Assembly: GCA_963755825.1 (NCBI GenBank)
Contig: CAVWLA010000001.1
Location: 1,674,001-1,738,000, forward strand
Direction: 5' to 3'
Origin: DATBQN01 sp963755825
GTDB taxonomy: Bacteria; Acidobacteriota; Thermoanaerobaculia; Multivoradales; UBA5704
DNA length: 64,000 nucleotides
The translations under genes were made by a program, and so were the position numbers. Positions 56,613 through 64,000 of this stretch are shown here, piece after piece. The notes beneath the pieces are model-generated. The model was given only the letters and a program-made list of their open reading frames with translations. It had not been told where the DNA came from and did not search any database. Within the stretch, counting starts at the first letter, position 1. Every line of letters begins with the position of its first letter.

Positions 56613-58937
56613 CTAGATCTGCGTCTTCCGGGTCACGATGGTGACGTCGCCGTCCTGCGACTGCACCGTGGTGTTCGGCCGCGCCCGCTCGAGGGCGTCG
56701 CCGGCCGGCGGCAGGCCGGAGGTGCGGTCGACGATCGTCCAGCTCTGCGGCGCGCGCGCCGCGAGCACCGCCTCGATCTCGATCCCCTGCGGCGGCAGGG
56801 TGAGGATGGCGAGGGTGCGCCAGGCCGTCCGCCGCGTGCGCAGGCCGACGGCCTCGTGCGCCACCGTCGAGCCCGGCACCTCGTGGCCGGCGACCGAGAG
56901 CGACTCGACCTCGGCGGCGCCGGGGATGTAGAGGACGCCGATCGCGGCGCCGCGCGGCGAGCGCAGGCGGAGGCGCAGATGGCGCTTGCCGCCGACGTCG
57001 ACGTCCTCGACGACGGCGAGCTCGGGCGGCGCCAGCCGAAGGTCCGGCGCCGCGGCGGTGTAGACCGGCTGGAAGCTGGACCACGGCTGCGGCGGCTGCG
57101 GTTTCTTGTCGAACTCCGCCGCCTGGCGTAGCGGCGGCGGCAGCGGGCCCGAGGTGGGGACCGCCCAGCGCCCGCGATGGGTGTCGGCGTCGTCGACGTA
57201 GAGCAGGTTCAGGCGGCGCGGCGAGATGGGAGAGAACGGCGGCAGCACCACCACCCCAACCGCCATCACCGCGGTGAGGAGGCCGGCGACGGCGGGCAGG
57301 CCGATCCGCCAGCCGGCGCCGGCGCCGGCGACCAGGGGGAGGAGCGGCGAGAGCGCGATGGCGACCAGGAGGGCGATGCCGGCCATGATCGGCAGCACCG
57401 CGCCTAGCCCCTCGTAGACGACGGCGAGCGTCGGGAACCAGATGGCGCCGGCGAAGACGGCGGGGACCAGCGTGGCGATTGCCCGGCCGGCCTCGCCGTC
57501 CGGCAGCAGCAGCGCCGCGACGCCGGCGGCGAGGAGCGGCACGACGAAGAGGTAGCAGGTGCCCGGCAGGGTGAGCGCGAGGGCGAGGCCGAGGACGCCC
57601 CACCACAGCCAGATCCCCACCCAGAGGCCGGCGAAGCTCGCCCGGCGCACCCAGGAGATCACCGCGAAGGCCACTGTCGCGGCGAGGAACCAGAAGGTCG
57701 CCTCGGTGGGGAACGGCCGTGCCGGCCAGATCACCCGCAGGCCGCCGGCGAGGCTGAGCACCAGGCCGAAGAGAATGGCGACGACGAGCGTGCCGACGAC
57801 GGCGAGCGGCCAGGCGGCGATGCCGCGGAGGAGATCGCCGCCGGTGAGGAGCCCCTTGCCGCGCAGGCGCACCGCGGCGAGGAGGAGGAGGGCGAGGCCG
57901 GCGGCGGCGAGGCCGGCGCTCCACGGCGCCGGCCACCACACGGTGGTGAAGCCGAGGAGGTCGAAGAAGACCGCCCTCCCCGCGCGGTGCGGCCGCGAGA
58001 GATCGGCGCCGGCGAGCGCGCGCACCGTGGCGAGGGCGTTGTCGCCTTGGTGCTGGAGGCTGCCGAGGTCGAGGTTGGCGAGGTTGTCGTGCGGCGTGTG
58101 GTAGTGCTCCTGGTCGCCGATGAAGGCGAAGTTGAAGCCCGAGGCGCGGCGGCGGAGCACCGAGAAGTCGGTGTCGTTGGGCAGCATCTCGTAGAGCACG
58201 GTGAAGAGCGAGGAGAGCGCCGGCCGGCGGACGCTCGCGGCGTAGAGCGGGGCGAGCCAGCCGTTGTCCGGGCTGGTCTCGAACATCAGGCTCCGCCCCG
58301 AGGTGCCGCGGGCGTCGAGATTGACCACGGCGCGCACTGTGCGCGCCTCCGGGCTGCTGGCGGCGAACGCCTGGGCGCCCAGGAGGGCGGCCTCCTCGCC
58401 CTCGTCGAGCAGGAAGATGACCGAGTTGCGCAGAGGCGGCCCGGCCTTGAGGATGCGCGCCGCCTCGAGGATCGCGGCGACGCTGGAGAGGTCGTCGGAG
58501 ACCCCCGGTCCGGCGGCGACCGAGTCGTAGTGGGCGAGGAGGATCACCGCCTCGGACGGCTCGCGGCCGGGGAGCTCGGCGACGACGTTCTCGACCGCGG
58601 CGCAGGCGTCGCCGCGCTGGCAGGCGAAGCCGGGCTCGACCTGCGATGCGTACCCCGAGGCGCGCAGGTTGGCGACGATGCGCGCGCGCACCGCGAAGTC
58701 GGCGGCGCTCCCCACCGGATGCGGGCGGAGGTCGCCCGCGAGCTCGGCGAGCACCTGGCGCGCGCGGCCGGCCGAGAACTGGTCCGCCGGCGCGCTCGCC
58801 GGCAGCGGCGCCGGCGGCGCCAGCCGCGCGGCGCTGGCGACGAGGGTGAGGACGACCGCGAACAGCACGACAGGGAGAGCCCAACCGGCAGCGCTCCGCA
58901 CGGCCGGACCGGCGGTTTCGCGTCTGCTCTCGGCCAT
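56613..58937 (-). CDS. Membrane-anchored M28 zinc metallopeptidase (ERMP1-like)
   Basis: 774 residues. One N-terminal membrane segment (WALPVVLFAVVLTLVASAA), then an M28 peptidase: ILLAHYDSVAAGPGVSDDLS (H and D ligands), FLLDEGEEAALLG (catalytic/ligand Glu), VVNLDARG and AFIGDQEHYHTPHDN (last His). The middle is a block of about eight hydrophobic segments and the C-terminus a soluble beta-rich domain. This order is that of FXNA/ERMP1-like proteins. Likely an envelope aminopeptidase. ATG 58937 is chosen with AGGGG upstream; an in-frame TTG lies 8 codons earlier. Confidence 0.86.
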   Translation of the reverse strand: MAESRRETAGPAVRSAAGWALPVVLFAVVLTLVASAARLAPPAPLPASAPADQFSAGRARQVLAELAGDLRPHPVGSAADFAVRARIVANLRASGYASQVEPGFACQRGDACAAVENVVAELPGREPSEAVILLAHYDSVAAGPGVSDDLSSVAAILEAARILKAGPPLRNSVIFLLDEGEEAALLGAQAFAASSPEARTVRAVVNLDARGTSGRSLMFETSPDNGWLAPLYAASVRRPALSSLFTVLYEMLPNDTDFSVLRRRASGFNFAFIGDQEHYHTPHDNLANLDLGSLQHQGDNALATVRALAGADLSRPHRAGRAVFFDLLGFTTVWWPAPWSAGLAAAGLALLLLAAVRLRGKGLLTGGDLLRGIAAWPLAVVGTLVVAILFGLVLSLAGGLRVIWPARPFPTEATFWFLAATVAFAVISWVRRASFAGLWVGIWLWWGVLGLALALTLPGTCYLFVVPLLAAGVAALLLPDGEAGRAIATLVPAVFAGAIWFPTLAVVYEGLGAVLPIMAGIALLVAIALSPLLPLVAGAGAGWRIGLPAVAGLLTAVMAVGVVVLPPFSPISPRRLNLLYVDDADTHRGRWAVPTSGPLPPPLRQAAEFDKKPQPPQPWSSFQPVYTAAAPDLRLAPPELAVVEDVDVGGKRHLRLRLRSPRGAAIGVLYIPGAAEVESLSVAGHEVPGSTVAHEAVGLRTRRTAWRTLAILTLPPQGIEIEAVLAARAPQSWTIVDRTSGLPPAGDALERARPNTTVQSQDGDVTIVTRKTQI

Positions 58938-59093
58938 GGAGAAAAGCCCCTTTCTTGTCAACCGTCGTTAGTACAGTGCGCCGCCGGCGCCCTGGCGCGC
59001 CGGCGTGGATCGTACAGGTGCGCCGCCGAGGCACCGGCCTTGCACTTCTCATCGGCCGAACGGTGGCTCGGGAGAGCCGGGAGAGATCGCATC

Positions 59094-59588
59094 ATGCCCG
59101 AGAAAGAGACCCTGGAGCGAGCGGCGGACGACGAGCGCGAGGGGAGGTCGCCCTCCACCCAGGCTGGCGAGTTCGTGCGCGAGGAGATGGACCACATCCG
59201 CGAGGGCAAGCACGGCGCCCGCTCGGCGAAGCAGGCGATCGCCATCGGCCTCTCGAAGGCCCGCCGCGCCGGCGTCAAGCTGGCGCCGCCGAAGAAGGGC
59301 ACCGCGTCCGAGGCCGCCCGCCGGCAAGCCGCCAAGGACGAGGCGAAGGGCGCCGAGAAGGCAGCGAAGCCGGTCTCCCGCGCCCGCTCGCGGGCCGCCA
59401 GCGCGGCGCTCCAGAAGGAGGGCCGCGCCGCCGCCTCGCCCACCACCCTCTCCCGCCACGCCAAGTCCGCCGCCGCCAAGCGCACCGCCGCCGACCGCTC
59501 GGCGTCGGCGAAGAAGGCGGCGAAGACCAAGGGGCCCGCCGAGCGCTCGCAGGCGGCGCGCAAGGCGGCGCGGACGCGGGCGACGTAG
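59094..59588 (+). CDS. DUF6496 protein with histone H1-like Lys/Ala tail
   Basis: 164 residues. An acidic start (PEKETLERAADDEREG), then the DUF6496 core FVREEMDHIREGKHGARSAKQAIAIGLSKARRAG, and a long tail made of Ala, Lys, Arg and Ser (K-A-A-K type repeats) resembling eukaryotic H1 and bacterial Hc1-like tails. It is probably a nucleoid-associated DNA-binding protein. Predicted pI is strongly basic. The ATG is set at the start of the acidic segment; Shine-Dalgarno GGGAGAG lies 9 bases upstream. Divergent from the M28 gene. Confidence 0.78.
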   Translation: MPEKETLERAADDEREGRSPSTQAGEFVREEMDHIREGKHGARSAKQAIAIGLSKARRAGVKLAPPKKGTASEAARRQAAKDEAKGAEKAAKPVSRARSRAASAALQKEGRAAASPTTLSRHAKSAAAKRTAADRSASAKKAAKTKGPAERSQAARKAARTRAT

Positions 59589-59595
59589 CGGCAGC

Positions 59596-60171
59596 TCAGC
59601 GGATCGGCAGCACCGGCCCGCTGCCGCGGTGGAAATACTCGGTCGTCTCCGCGCCGATCAGGCCGAGCTTGCGGACGACCACTCGGTTGAGCAGCGTGTC
59701 GCCGTCCGCCGCCAGATACATCCAGTGCTCGAGGTGCACGTTCGCCAGCGGATTGCCCGGCCGCAGGGCGAGCGTGTACCTCCAGTCGAAGCTGTTGCCG
59801 TATGCCTCGCCCGGAGCGTCGCCGACGACATCGTTCGCCGTCGCCACGTAGCGATGCTCGTCGAGCCGGCGCAGCCGCCACACCCGCTGCTGCCGGCGGC
59901 CGTCCTCGAAGGTGAAATCCTGGGTGATGACGAGCGCATCACCCTCCCGCCGCCCCGTCATCTCCGTCCGGAAACGGCTCCGCGGCCGGCCCGCGCGCCC
60001 CTCCATGACGCCCCACGACCGCGTCGGTCCCTCGAAGTACTTCTCCGGCTCGAAACGCGGCGCCGCAGCCGCGAAGCTCGCCGGCGGGAGCGCGCTGCAA
60101 CCGGCGGCGAGGAGGGCGACCGCCGAGAGCGCGGCGAAGGCGAGCGGACGGGCATCCAAGCGAGGGCGCAT
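59596..60171 (-). CDS. DUF3833 family lipoprotein
   Basis: 191 residues. Signal with lipobox LLAAGCSA at about residue 25. RFEPEKYFEGPTRSWGVMEG, FRTEMTGRREGDALVI, QDFTFEDGRRQQRVWRL, ANDVVGDAPGEAYGNSFDWRY and LHVLEHWM-like VHLEHWMYLA match DUF3833 along the full length. Function unknown; some members accompany chalcone-isomerase-like or cyclopropane-fatty-acid genes, absent here. ATG at 60183 is an in-frame alternative start. Convergent with the H1-like gene with 7 bases between stops. Confidence 0.85.
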   Translation of the reverse strand: MRPRLDARPLAFAALSAVALLAAGCSALPPASFAAAAPRFEPEKYFEGPTRSWGVMEGRAGRPRSRFRTEMTGRREGDALVITQDFTFEDGRRQQRVWRLRRLDEHRYVATANDVVGDAPGEAYGNSFDWRYTLALRPGNPLANVHLEHWMYLAADGDTLLNRVVVRKLGLIGAETTEYFHRGSGPVLPIR

Positions 60172-60329
60172 CGAGACCACCATTCGGAGTCGCCGTGGCG
60201 TCGGCTCGACGCCCCGGCACAGCGAACGGCGTTGCGGTGCAAGGCCCGCACCATGCGTCCACCCTCCGCCGCGGCGCGCCGGCGGGGAGCGCCGGCCGCG
60301 CCGCGGCCCCAGATCGCGCAGCAGGTCGA

Positions 60330-60659
60330 TCAGCAGATGGAGGCGAAGCCGCAGGAGGTGAGGGGCCACCACTCGCTGCCGGTGGCGAAGCTGTGGTCGG
60401 GGCACATCCCCTGCGCCAGGTTGCAGCACTGCAGCGGAGTATCTTCGACCTGATAGCTCGAACCCGAGTCGCAGGTGACGGTGCAGGTCCCGTCGCAGCC
60501 CTCGTCGAACCGTGGGCTGTGCTGCGGGCTCGGGTTGCTCGAGATCGGCGGCTTGGCGGCGGCCTTGGCGGCCGGGCTCGCCACGGCAAGGGACGCGGGC
60601 AGGCTGGGAGCAATCGCCAGCAGCGAGATCAGGGCGAGGCGGGCGGCGGCGGTTCTCAT
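60330..60659 (-). CDS. Small secreted cysteine-rich protein
   Basis: 109 residues. Signal peptide MRTAAARLALISLLAIAPSL with a cleavage region A-V-A-S. The mature part of about 80 residues has eight Cys, all in the last 57: GCDGTCTVTC, then CC, then three single Cys, the last being the C-terminal residue. Four disulfides are possible. No family is recognised. GAGGAGAG precedes the ATG. Divergent from the DUF11-repeat gene with a 275-base spacer. It could be a toxin-like, adhesive or modified peptide, but nothing in the sequence decides this. Confidence 0.7.
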   Translation of the reverse strand: MRTAAARLALISLLAIAPSLPASLAVASPAAKAAAKPPISSNPSPQHSPRFDEGCDGTCTVTCDSGSSYQVEDTPLQCCNLAQGMCPDHSFATGSEWWPLTSCGFASIC

Positions 60660-60934
60660 GGGTTCTCTCCTCGTTCTCTGCGCGGCCCGTGCGGGCGGGA
60701 TGCCGGCGGGGCCCAAGAGGTGAGGTGTGCGCCATGATGATTGTTGCGCCATCGCTGAAAGGTTGACCAGCTGTGCGGACGGACGCGCTACCGGCGGCCT
60801 GGACAGCCGCCCGCCGGCCCTGATAGAAACGAACCCTCGTACCAGCCTCACGCTGACGGACCGCCGGGAGAGCAACCCCGCGGCCCTCTCTTTCCACGGC
60901 CTTCGCCGGCTCGGCCCGGCGCGAGGAGCCCTCG

Positions 60935-63900
60935 ATGAACACGCCCTCCCTCCGCTCGATCGCCCGTTTCGCTCTCGCCGCCGTTCTGCTCTCGACGACC
61001 GTCGGGACCGCCTGGGCGGAAACGCCGGGGCTGCGCCTCGCCGGCTCGATGGGCAGGCGGGAGACCACCGCCGAGATCATGAAGCGCGACGCGGCAACCC
61101 CGCCGAAGCGCCCACGGCCCGAGCACGAGCTGGAGTACCCCGACCGCAGCGCGCTGCCGCAGAACCCGGCGGCCCCGGCGGTCTCGCGCTTCCCCGCCGC
61201 ACCGAGCGAGAAGGCGACCGCCGAGGCGCCGCGCATCCATACCACCGCCCTCACCTTCGACGGCCCGACGCTCACCGACACCGGCGCCTTCCCCCCCGAC
61301 TCGATGGGGACCGCCGGGCCGGCGCAGTTCATCGTCTTCGTCAACGGGCGCATCCGCTCCTACACCAAGGCCGGCGTCGCCGACGGCGTGCTCAACGCCG
61401 ACCCCGACGCCTTCTTCGCCTCGGTGTCGACGCCGGTCTCGGGGTCGGTCGTCCTCGACTTCACCTCCGATCCGCAGATCCGCTACGACCGCTTCACCTC
61501 GCGCTGGTTCATGTCGATCATCGACGTGCCCTGCACCAACGCCACCTGCACCACGACGGCCGCCAACCGCTGGATGCTGGCGGTGAGCGACGCGGCGAGC
61601 AACGGCGTCATCACCGCCTCGACGGTGTGGACCTTCTTCGAGTTCCAGGGCGATCCGGGCACCAACTTCCTCGACTATCCATCCCTCGGCATCGACGTCA
61701 ACGCGCTCTACACCGGCGGCAACATCTTCAGCAGCGCCGGGAGCTTCGTCGGCACCAACGGCTACGTCATCCAGAAGGCCTCGGTGCTCGGCGCCGGACC
61801 GATCGTCGTCACCATGTTTGCCAATCTGGCGGCCGGCGCCGGAGCCGGGCCGGAGTCGCCGCGCGGCGTCGACAACCTCGACCCCACGGCGACCGAGGGC
61901 TACATCATCGGCCCCGACAACGCCTCCTTCAGCACCATCGACTTCCGGCGCGTCAGCAATCCGGGATCGCTGACGCCGACGATCTCCGCCAACATCCTGG
62001 TGACCGTGCCGACGACGACGACGCCGAATCCGGTGGAGCACGCCGGCAACACCGGCGGCAACAACGGCCGCCTCGACTCCCTCGACGACCGCACCTTCCA
62101 GGTGATGATCCGCAACGGCCGCCTGTGGACGGCGCACAACTTCCGCGTCAGCAGCGCCGGCGTCGCCAACACCGGGGCACAGTCGCGCAACGCCATCCGC
62201 TGGTACGAGTTCCAGAATCTCACCACCACGCCCACTCTGGTGCAGTCCGGCACGGTGTTCGACAACGCCGCCACGCGGGCCGCCGCGCGGCAGTACTTCA
62301 TCCCCACCGTGACGGTGACCGGCCAGGGGCATTCGGTCCTCGGCTTCACCGCCGCGGGAACCCCGCTGGGGGCCACCCCTGCATACGTGGGACGCCTCTC
62401 CGGCGACACCCTGGGGACGATGACCGGGCCGCCGACGGTCGCCGCCGTGCTCTTCGGGACGACCGCCGCCGGCTACAACCCGCCGGGCGATCCCGGCGGC
62501 CCCTCGCGGCGCTGGGGCGACTATTCGTTCACCGTCATCGATCCGCTCGACGACATGACGGTGTGGTCGATTCAGGAGTACAACCAGGCGTCCAACAGCT
62601 ACGCCGTGCGGGTGGCGCGGCTCCTGGCGCCGCCGCCGGCGACGCCGACCTGCTCGGGCTCGCCGATCAGCTTCAGCGGCCCGACTGGAGACGTTGTCAT
62701 CGCCGCCACCTCGAGCGGCGGCTCGGGCTTCTACGATCCGGGCACGAACCTGGCGCCGCCGGCGCTCCCCTTCACCCACCTCACCGCCACGGTCACCAAC
62801 GCGATCGTCAACAGCGTGACCTACAACTCCCCGACCCAGGTCACCCTCAACATCACCGCCACCGCGACCGGTCCGCAGGACGTCACGCTGGTTAACCCCG
62901 ACGGCCAGAGCGTCACCGCGACCGGCTGCATCAACGTCACCAACGCGGTGGTCGCCGACCTCGCGATCACCAAGACCGACGGTGTCACGACGGCGGTGCC
63001 CGGCGGCTCGGTCACCTACACCATCACCGCCTCCAACTCGTCGGCCACACCGGCGACCGGCGCCACCGTCGCCGACACCTTCCCGGCGGTCCTCACCTGC
63101 ACCTGGACCTGCGTCGGCGCCGGCGGCGGCACCTGCACGGCCTCGGGCTCCGGCAACCTCAACGACACCGTCAACCTGCCGGCGGGCGGCAGCGTCACCT
63201 ACACGGCGACCTGCGCGATCTCGGCCGCGGCCACCGGCACGCTCTCGAATACCGCCACCGTGACGCTCGCCGGCGATCCCAACGCCGCCAACAACAGCGC
63301 CACCGACACCGACACCCTGGCGCCGCAGGCCGATCTCGCCATCACCAAGACCGACGGCGTGACGACGGCGAACGCGGGTGGCTCGGTCACCTACACCATC
63401 ACCGCCTCGAACGCCGGACCGAGCAACGCCACCGGCGCGACGGTCGCAGACACCTTCCCGGCGTCCCTCACCTGCACCTGGACCTGCGTCGGCGCCGGCG
63501 GCGGCACCTGCACGGCTTCCGGCTCCGGCAACATCAACGGCACCGTCAACCTGCCCGCCGGCGGCAGCGTCACCTACACGGCGAGCTGCACCATCTCGGC
63601 CGCCGCCACCGGCACCCTCTCCAACACCGCCACGGTGACTGCGCCCGCCGGCGTCACCGACCCGACCCCGGGCAACAACTCGGCGACCGACACCGACACC
63701 CTGGGGGCCTCCGCCGACCTCGCCATCACCAAGACCGACGGCGTGACGACGGCGAACGCGGGCGGCTCGGTCACCTACACCATCACCGCCTCGAACGCCG
63801 GACCGAGCAACGCCACCGGCGCGACGGTCGCAGACACCTACCCGGCGTCCCTCACCTGCACCTGGACCTGCGTCGGCGCCGGCGGCGGCACCTGCACGGC

Positions 63901-64000
63901 TTCCGGCTCCGGCAACATCAACGGCACCGTCAACCTGCCCGCCGGCGGCAGCGTCACCTACACGGCGAGCTGCACCATCTCGGCCGCCGCCACCGGCACT
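60935..64000 (+). CDS. Large secreted protein with DUF11 repeats, cut by the window end
   Basis: 1022 codons visible, no stop. GAGGAG precedes the ATG. Signal peptide MNTPSLRSIARFALAAVLLS ending T-A-W-A. Residues 30-560 form a large beta-rich domain with RFTSRWFMSIIDVP, LDYPSLGIDVNALY, GRLWTAHNFRVSSAG and WGDYSFTVIDP, of the type found in secreted propeller-like proteins. An IPT-like region (about 570-670) follows, then DUF11 repeats each starting DLAITKTDGVTT. Three repeats are visible, with conserved CTWTCVGAGGGTCTASGSG. Such proteins are usually surface-exposed or outer-membrane-anchored; the sorting signal is past the edge. Confidence 0.88.
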   Translation, partial: MNTPSLRSIARFALAAVLLSTTVGTAWAETPGLRLAGSMGRRETTAEIMKRDAATPPKRPRPEHELEYPDRSALPQNPAAPAVSRFPAAPSEKATAEAPRIHTTALTFDGPTLTDTGAFPPDSMGTAGPAQFIVFVNGRIRSYTKAGVADGVLNADPDAFFASVSTPVSGSVVLDFTSDPQIRYDRFTSRWFMSIIDVPCTNATCTTTAANRWMLAVSDAASNGVITASTVWTFFEFQGDPGTNFLDYPSLGIDVNALYTGGNIFSSAGSFVGTNGYVIQKASVLGAGPIVVTMFANLAAGAGAGPESPRGVDNLDPTATEGYIIGPDNASFSTIDFRRVSNPGSLTPTISANILVTVPTTTTPNPVEHAGNTGGNNGRLDSLDDRTFQVMIRNGRLWTAHNFRVSSAGVANTGAQSRNAIRWYEFQNLTTTPTLVQSGTVFDNAATRAAARQYFIPTVTVTGQGHSVLGFTAAGTPLGATPAYVGRLSGDTLGTMTGPPTVAAVLFGTTAAGYNPPGDPGGPSRRWGDYSFTVIDPLDDMTVWSIQEYNQASNSYAVRVARLLAPPPATPTCSGSPISFSGPTGDVVIAATSSGGSGFYDPGTNLAPPALPFTHLTATVTNAIVNSVTYNSPTQVTLNITATATGPQDVTLVNPDGQSVTATGCINVTNAVVADLAITKTDGVTTAVPGGSVTYTITASNSSATPATGATVADTFPAVLTCTWTCVGAGGGTCTASGSGNLNDTVNLPAGGSVTYTATCAISAAATGTLSNTATVTLAGDPNAANNSATDTDTLAPQADLAITKTDGVTTANAGGSVTYTITASNAGPSNATGATVADTFPASLTCTWTCVGAGGGTCTASGSGNINGTVNLPAGGSVTYTASCTISAAATGTLSNTATVTAPAGVTDPTPGNNSATDTDTLGASADLAITKTDGVTTANAGGSVTYTITASNAGPSNATGATVADTYPASLTCTWTCVGAGGGTCTASGSGNINGTVNLPAGGSVTYTASCTISAAATGT
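62957..64000 (+). repeat. DUF11 DNA-level repeat array, two nearly identical units
   Basis: Units begin at 62957, 63332 and 63716 (375 and 384 bases apart). Units 2 and 3 are almost identical at DNA level over the visible length, differing at a few bases (GAT/GAC and GGT/GGC silent changes, and one TTC to TAC, Phe to Tyr). Unit 1 is more diverged. Confidence 0.85.

Noticed and set aside
60848..62779. Minus-strand open frame of 643 codons
   Set aside because: Antisense to the DUF11-repeat gene, Arg/Gly/Val-rich, no homology.
1..64000. CRISPR arrays, transposases, integrases, rRNA
   Set aside because: None seen. The repeats present are tandem or dispersed short units without regular spacers, and no transposase-like motif was found.

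Overview
The window is about 70% GC, tightly packed and bacterial, with a Gram-negative outer-membrane lipoprotein and secreted-protein repertoire. A DUF465 protein, SpoVG, tandem M13 peptidases, a membrane-fused spermidine synthase-like protein and DUF11-repeat secreted proteins suggest an uncultured Acidobacteriota (Thermoanaerobaculia-like). That placement is inference from gene content and composition. I see no rRNA, CRISPR array, insertion sequence or phage region. There is one tRNA (Gln, TTG anticodon).

Layout. 1-2.9 kb: the end of a hydroxyproline-catabolism operon (epimerase tail, FAD amino-acid oxidase, Fe-S/FAD dehydrogenase subunit). 3.2-6.0 kb: DUF465 protein, then a translationally coupled psd-pssA-usg-like set. 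6.0-11 kb: membrane spermidine synthase-like protein, S33 peptidase, VOC protein, lipoprotein. 11-14.7 kb: trxB, a MoxR/ChlI-type ATPase and a VWA protein transcribed leftward. 14.9-24.8 kb: sdaA, two tandem M13 metallopeptidases, etfBA, an SDR, a DUF899 protein and a possible transglutaminase-like protein. 24.8-29.2 kb: uvrC and uvrB. 29.4-31.9 kb: a class A penicillin-binding protein behind a TATAAT box that almost touches its ATG. 32-40.8 kb: a long leftward information-processing stretch (TPR protein, lipoprotein, spoVG, tRNA-Gln, prs, rplY, pth, rpsF, rpsR, rplI, methyltransferase). 41-49 kb: MshEN-domain protein, HU/IHF protein, M50 protease, dtd, ssb, proC, a His-rich DUF6600 protein and egtB. 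49.6-56 kb: truA, then the most interesting block. 56-64 kb: small secreted protein, M28 membrane peptidase, histone-H1-like DUF6496 protein, DUF3833 lipoprotein, an 8-cysteine secreted peptide and a long DUF11-repeat secreted protein running off the right edge.

The block at 50.6-56.0 kb encodes a SidA/IucD/PvdA-type N-hydroxylase, a cupin fused to a methionyl-tRNA-synthetase-like protein, a SpeD-like pyruvoyl decarboxylase and a DAO-type FAD oxidase. N-hydroxylase plus cupin-MetRS plus DAO oxidase is the enzyme set known to build N-N bonds and release hydrazinoacetate in the s56-p1 and triacsin pathways. Here it stands without PKS or NRPS genes, carries a SpeD-like partner, and its MetRS-like half appears to have lost both the HIGH and KMSKS ATP-binding signatures. 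It is the best candidate in the window for an undescribed system.

Several starts depend on non-standard signals. Peptidyl-tRNA hydrolase can only be complete if translation begins at CTG just after the rplY stop, or if that stop is read through. Promoters of the PBP and TPR genes sit so close to their ATGs that the mRNAs would be nearly leaderless.
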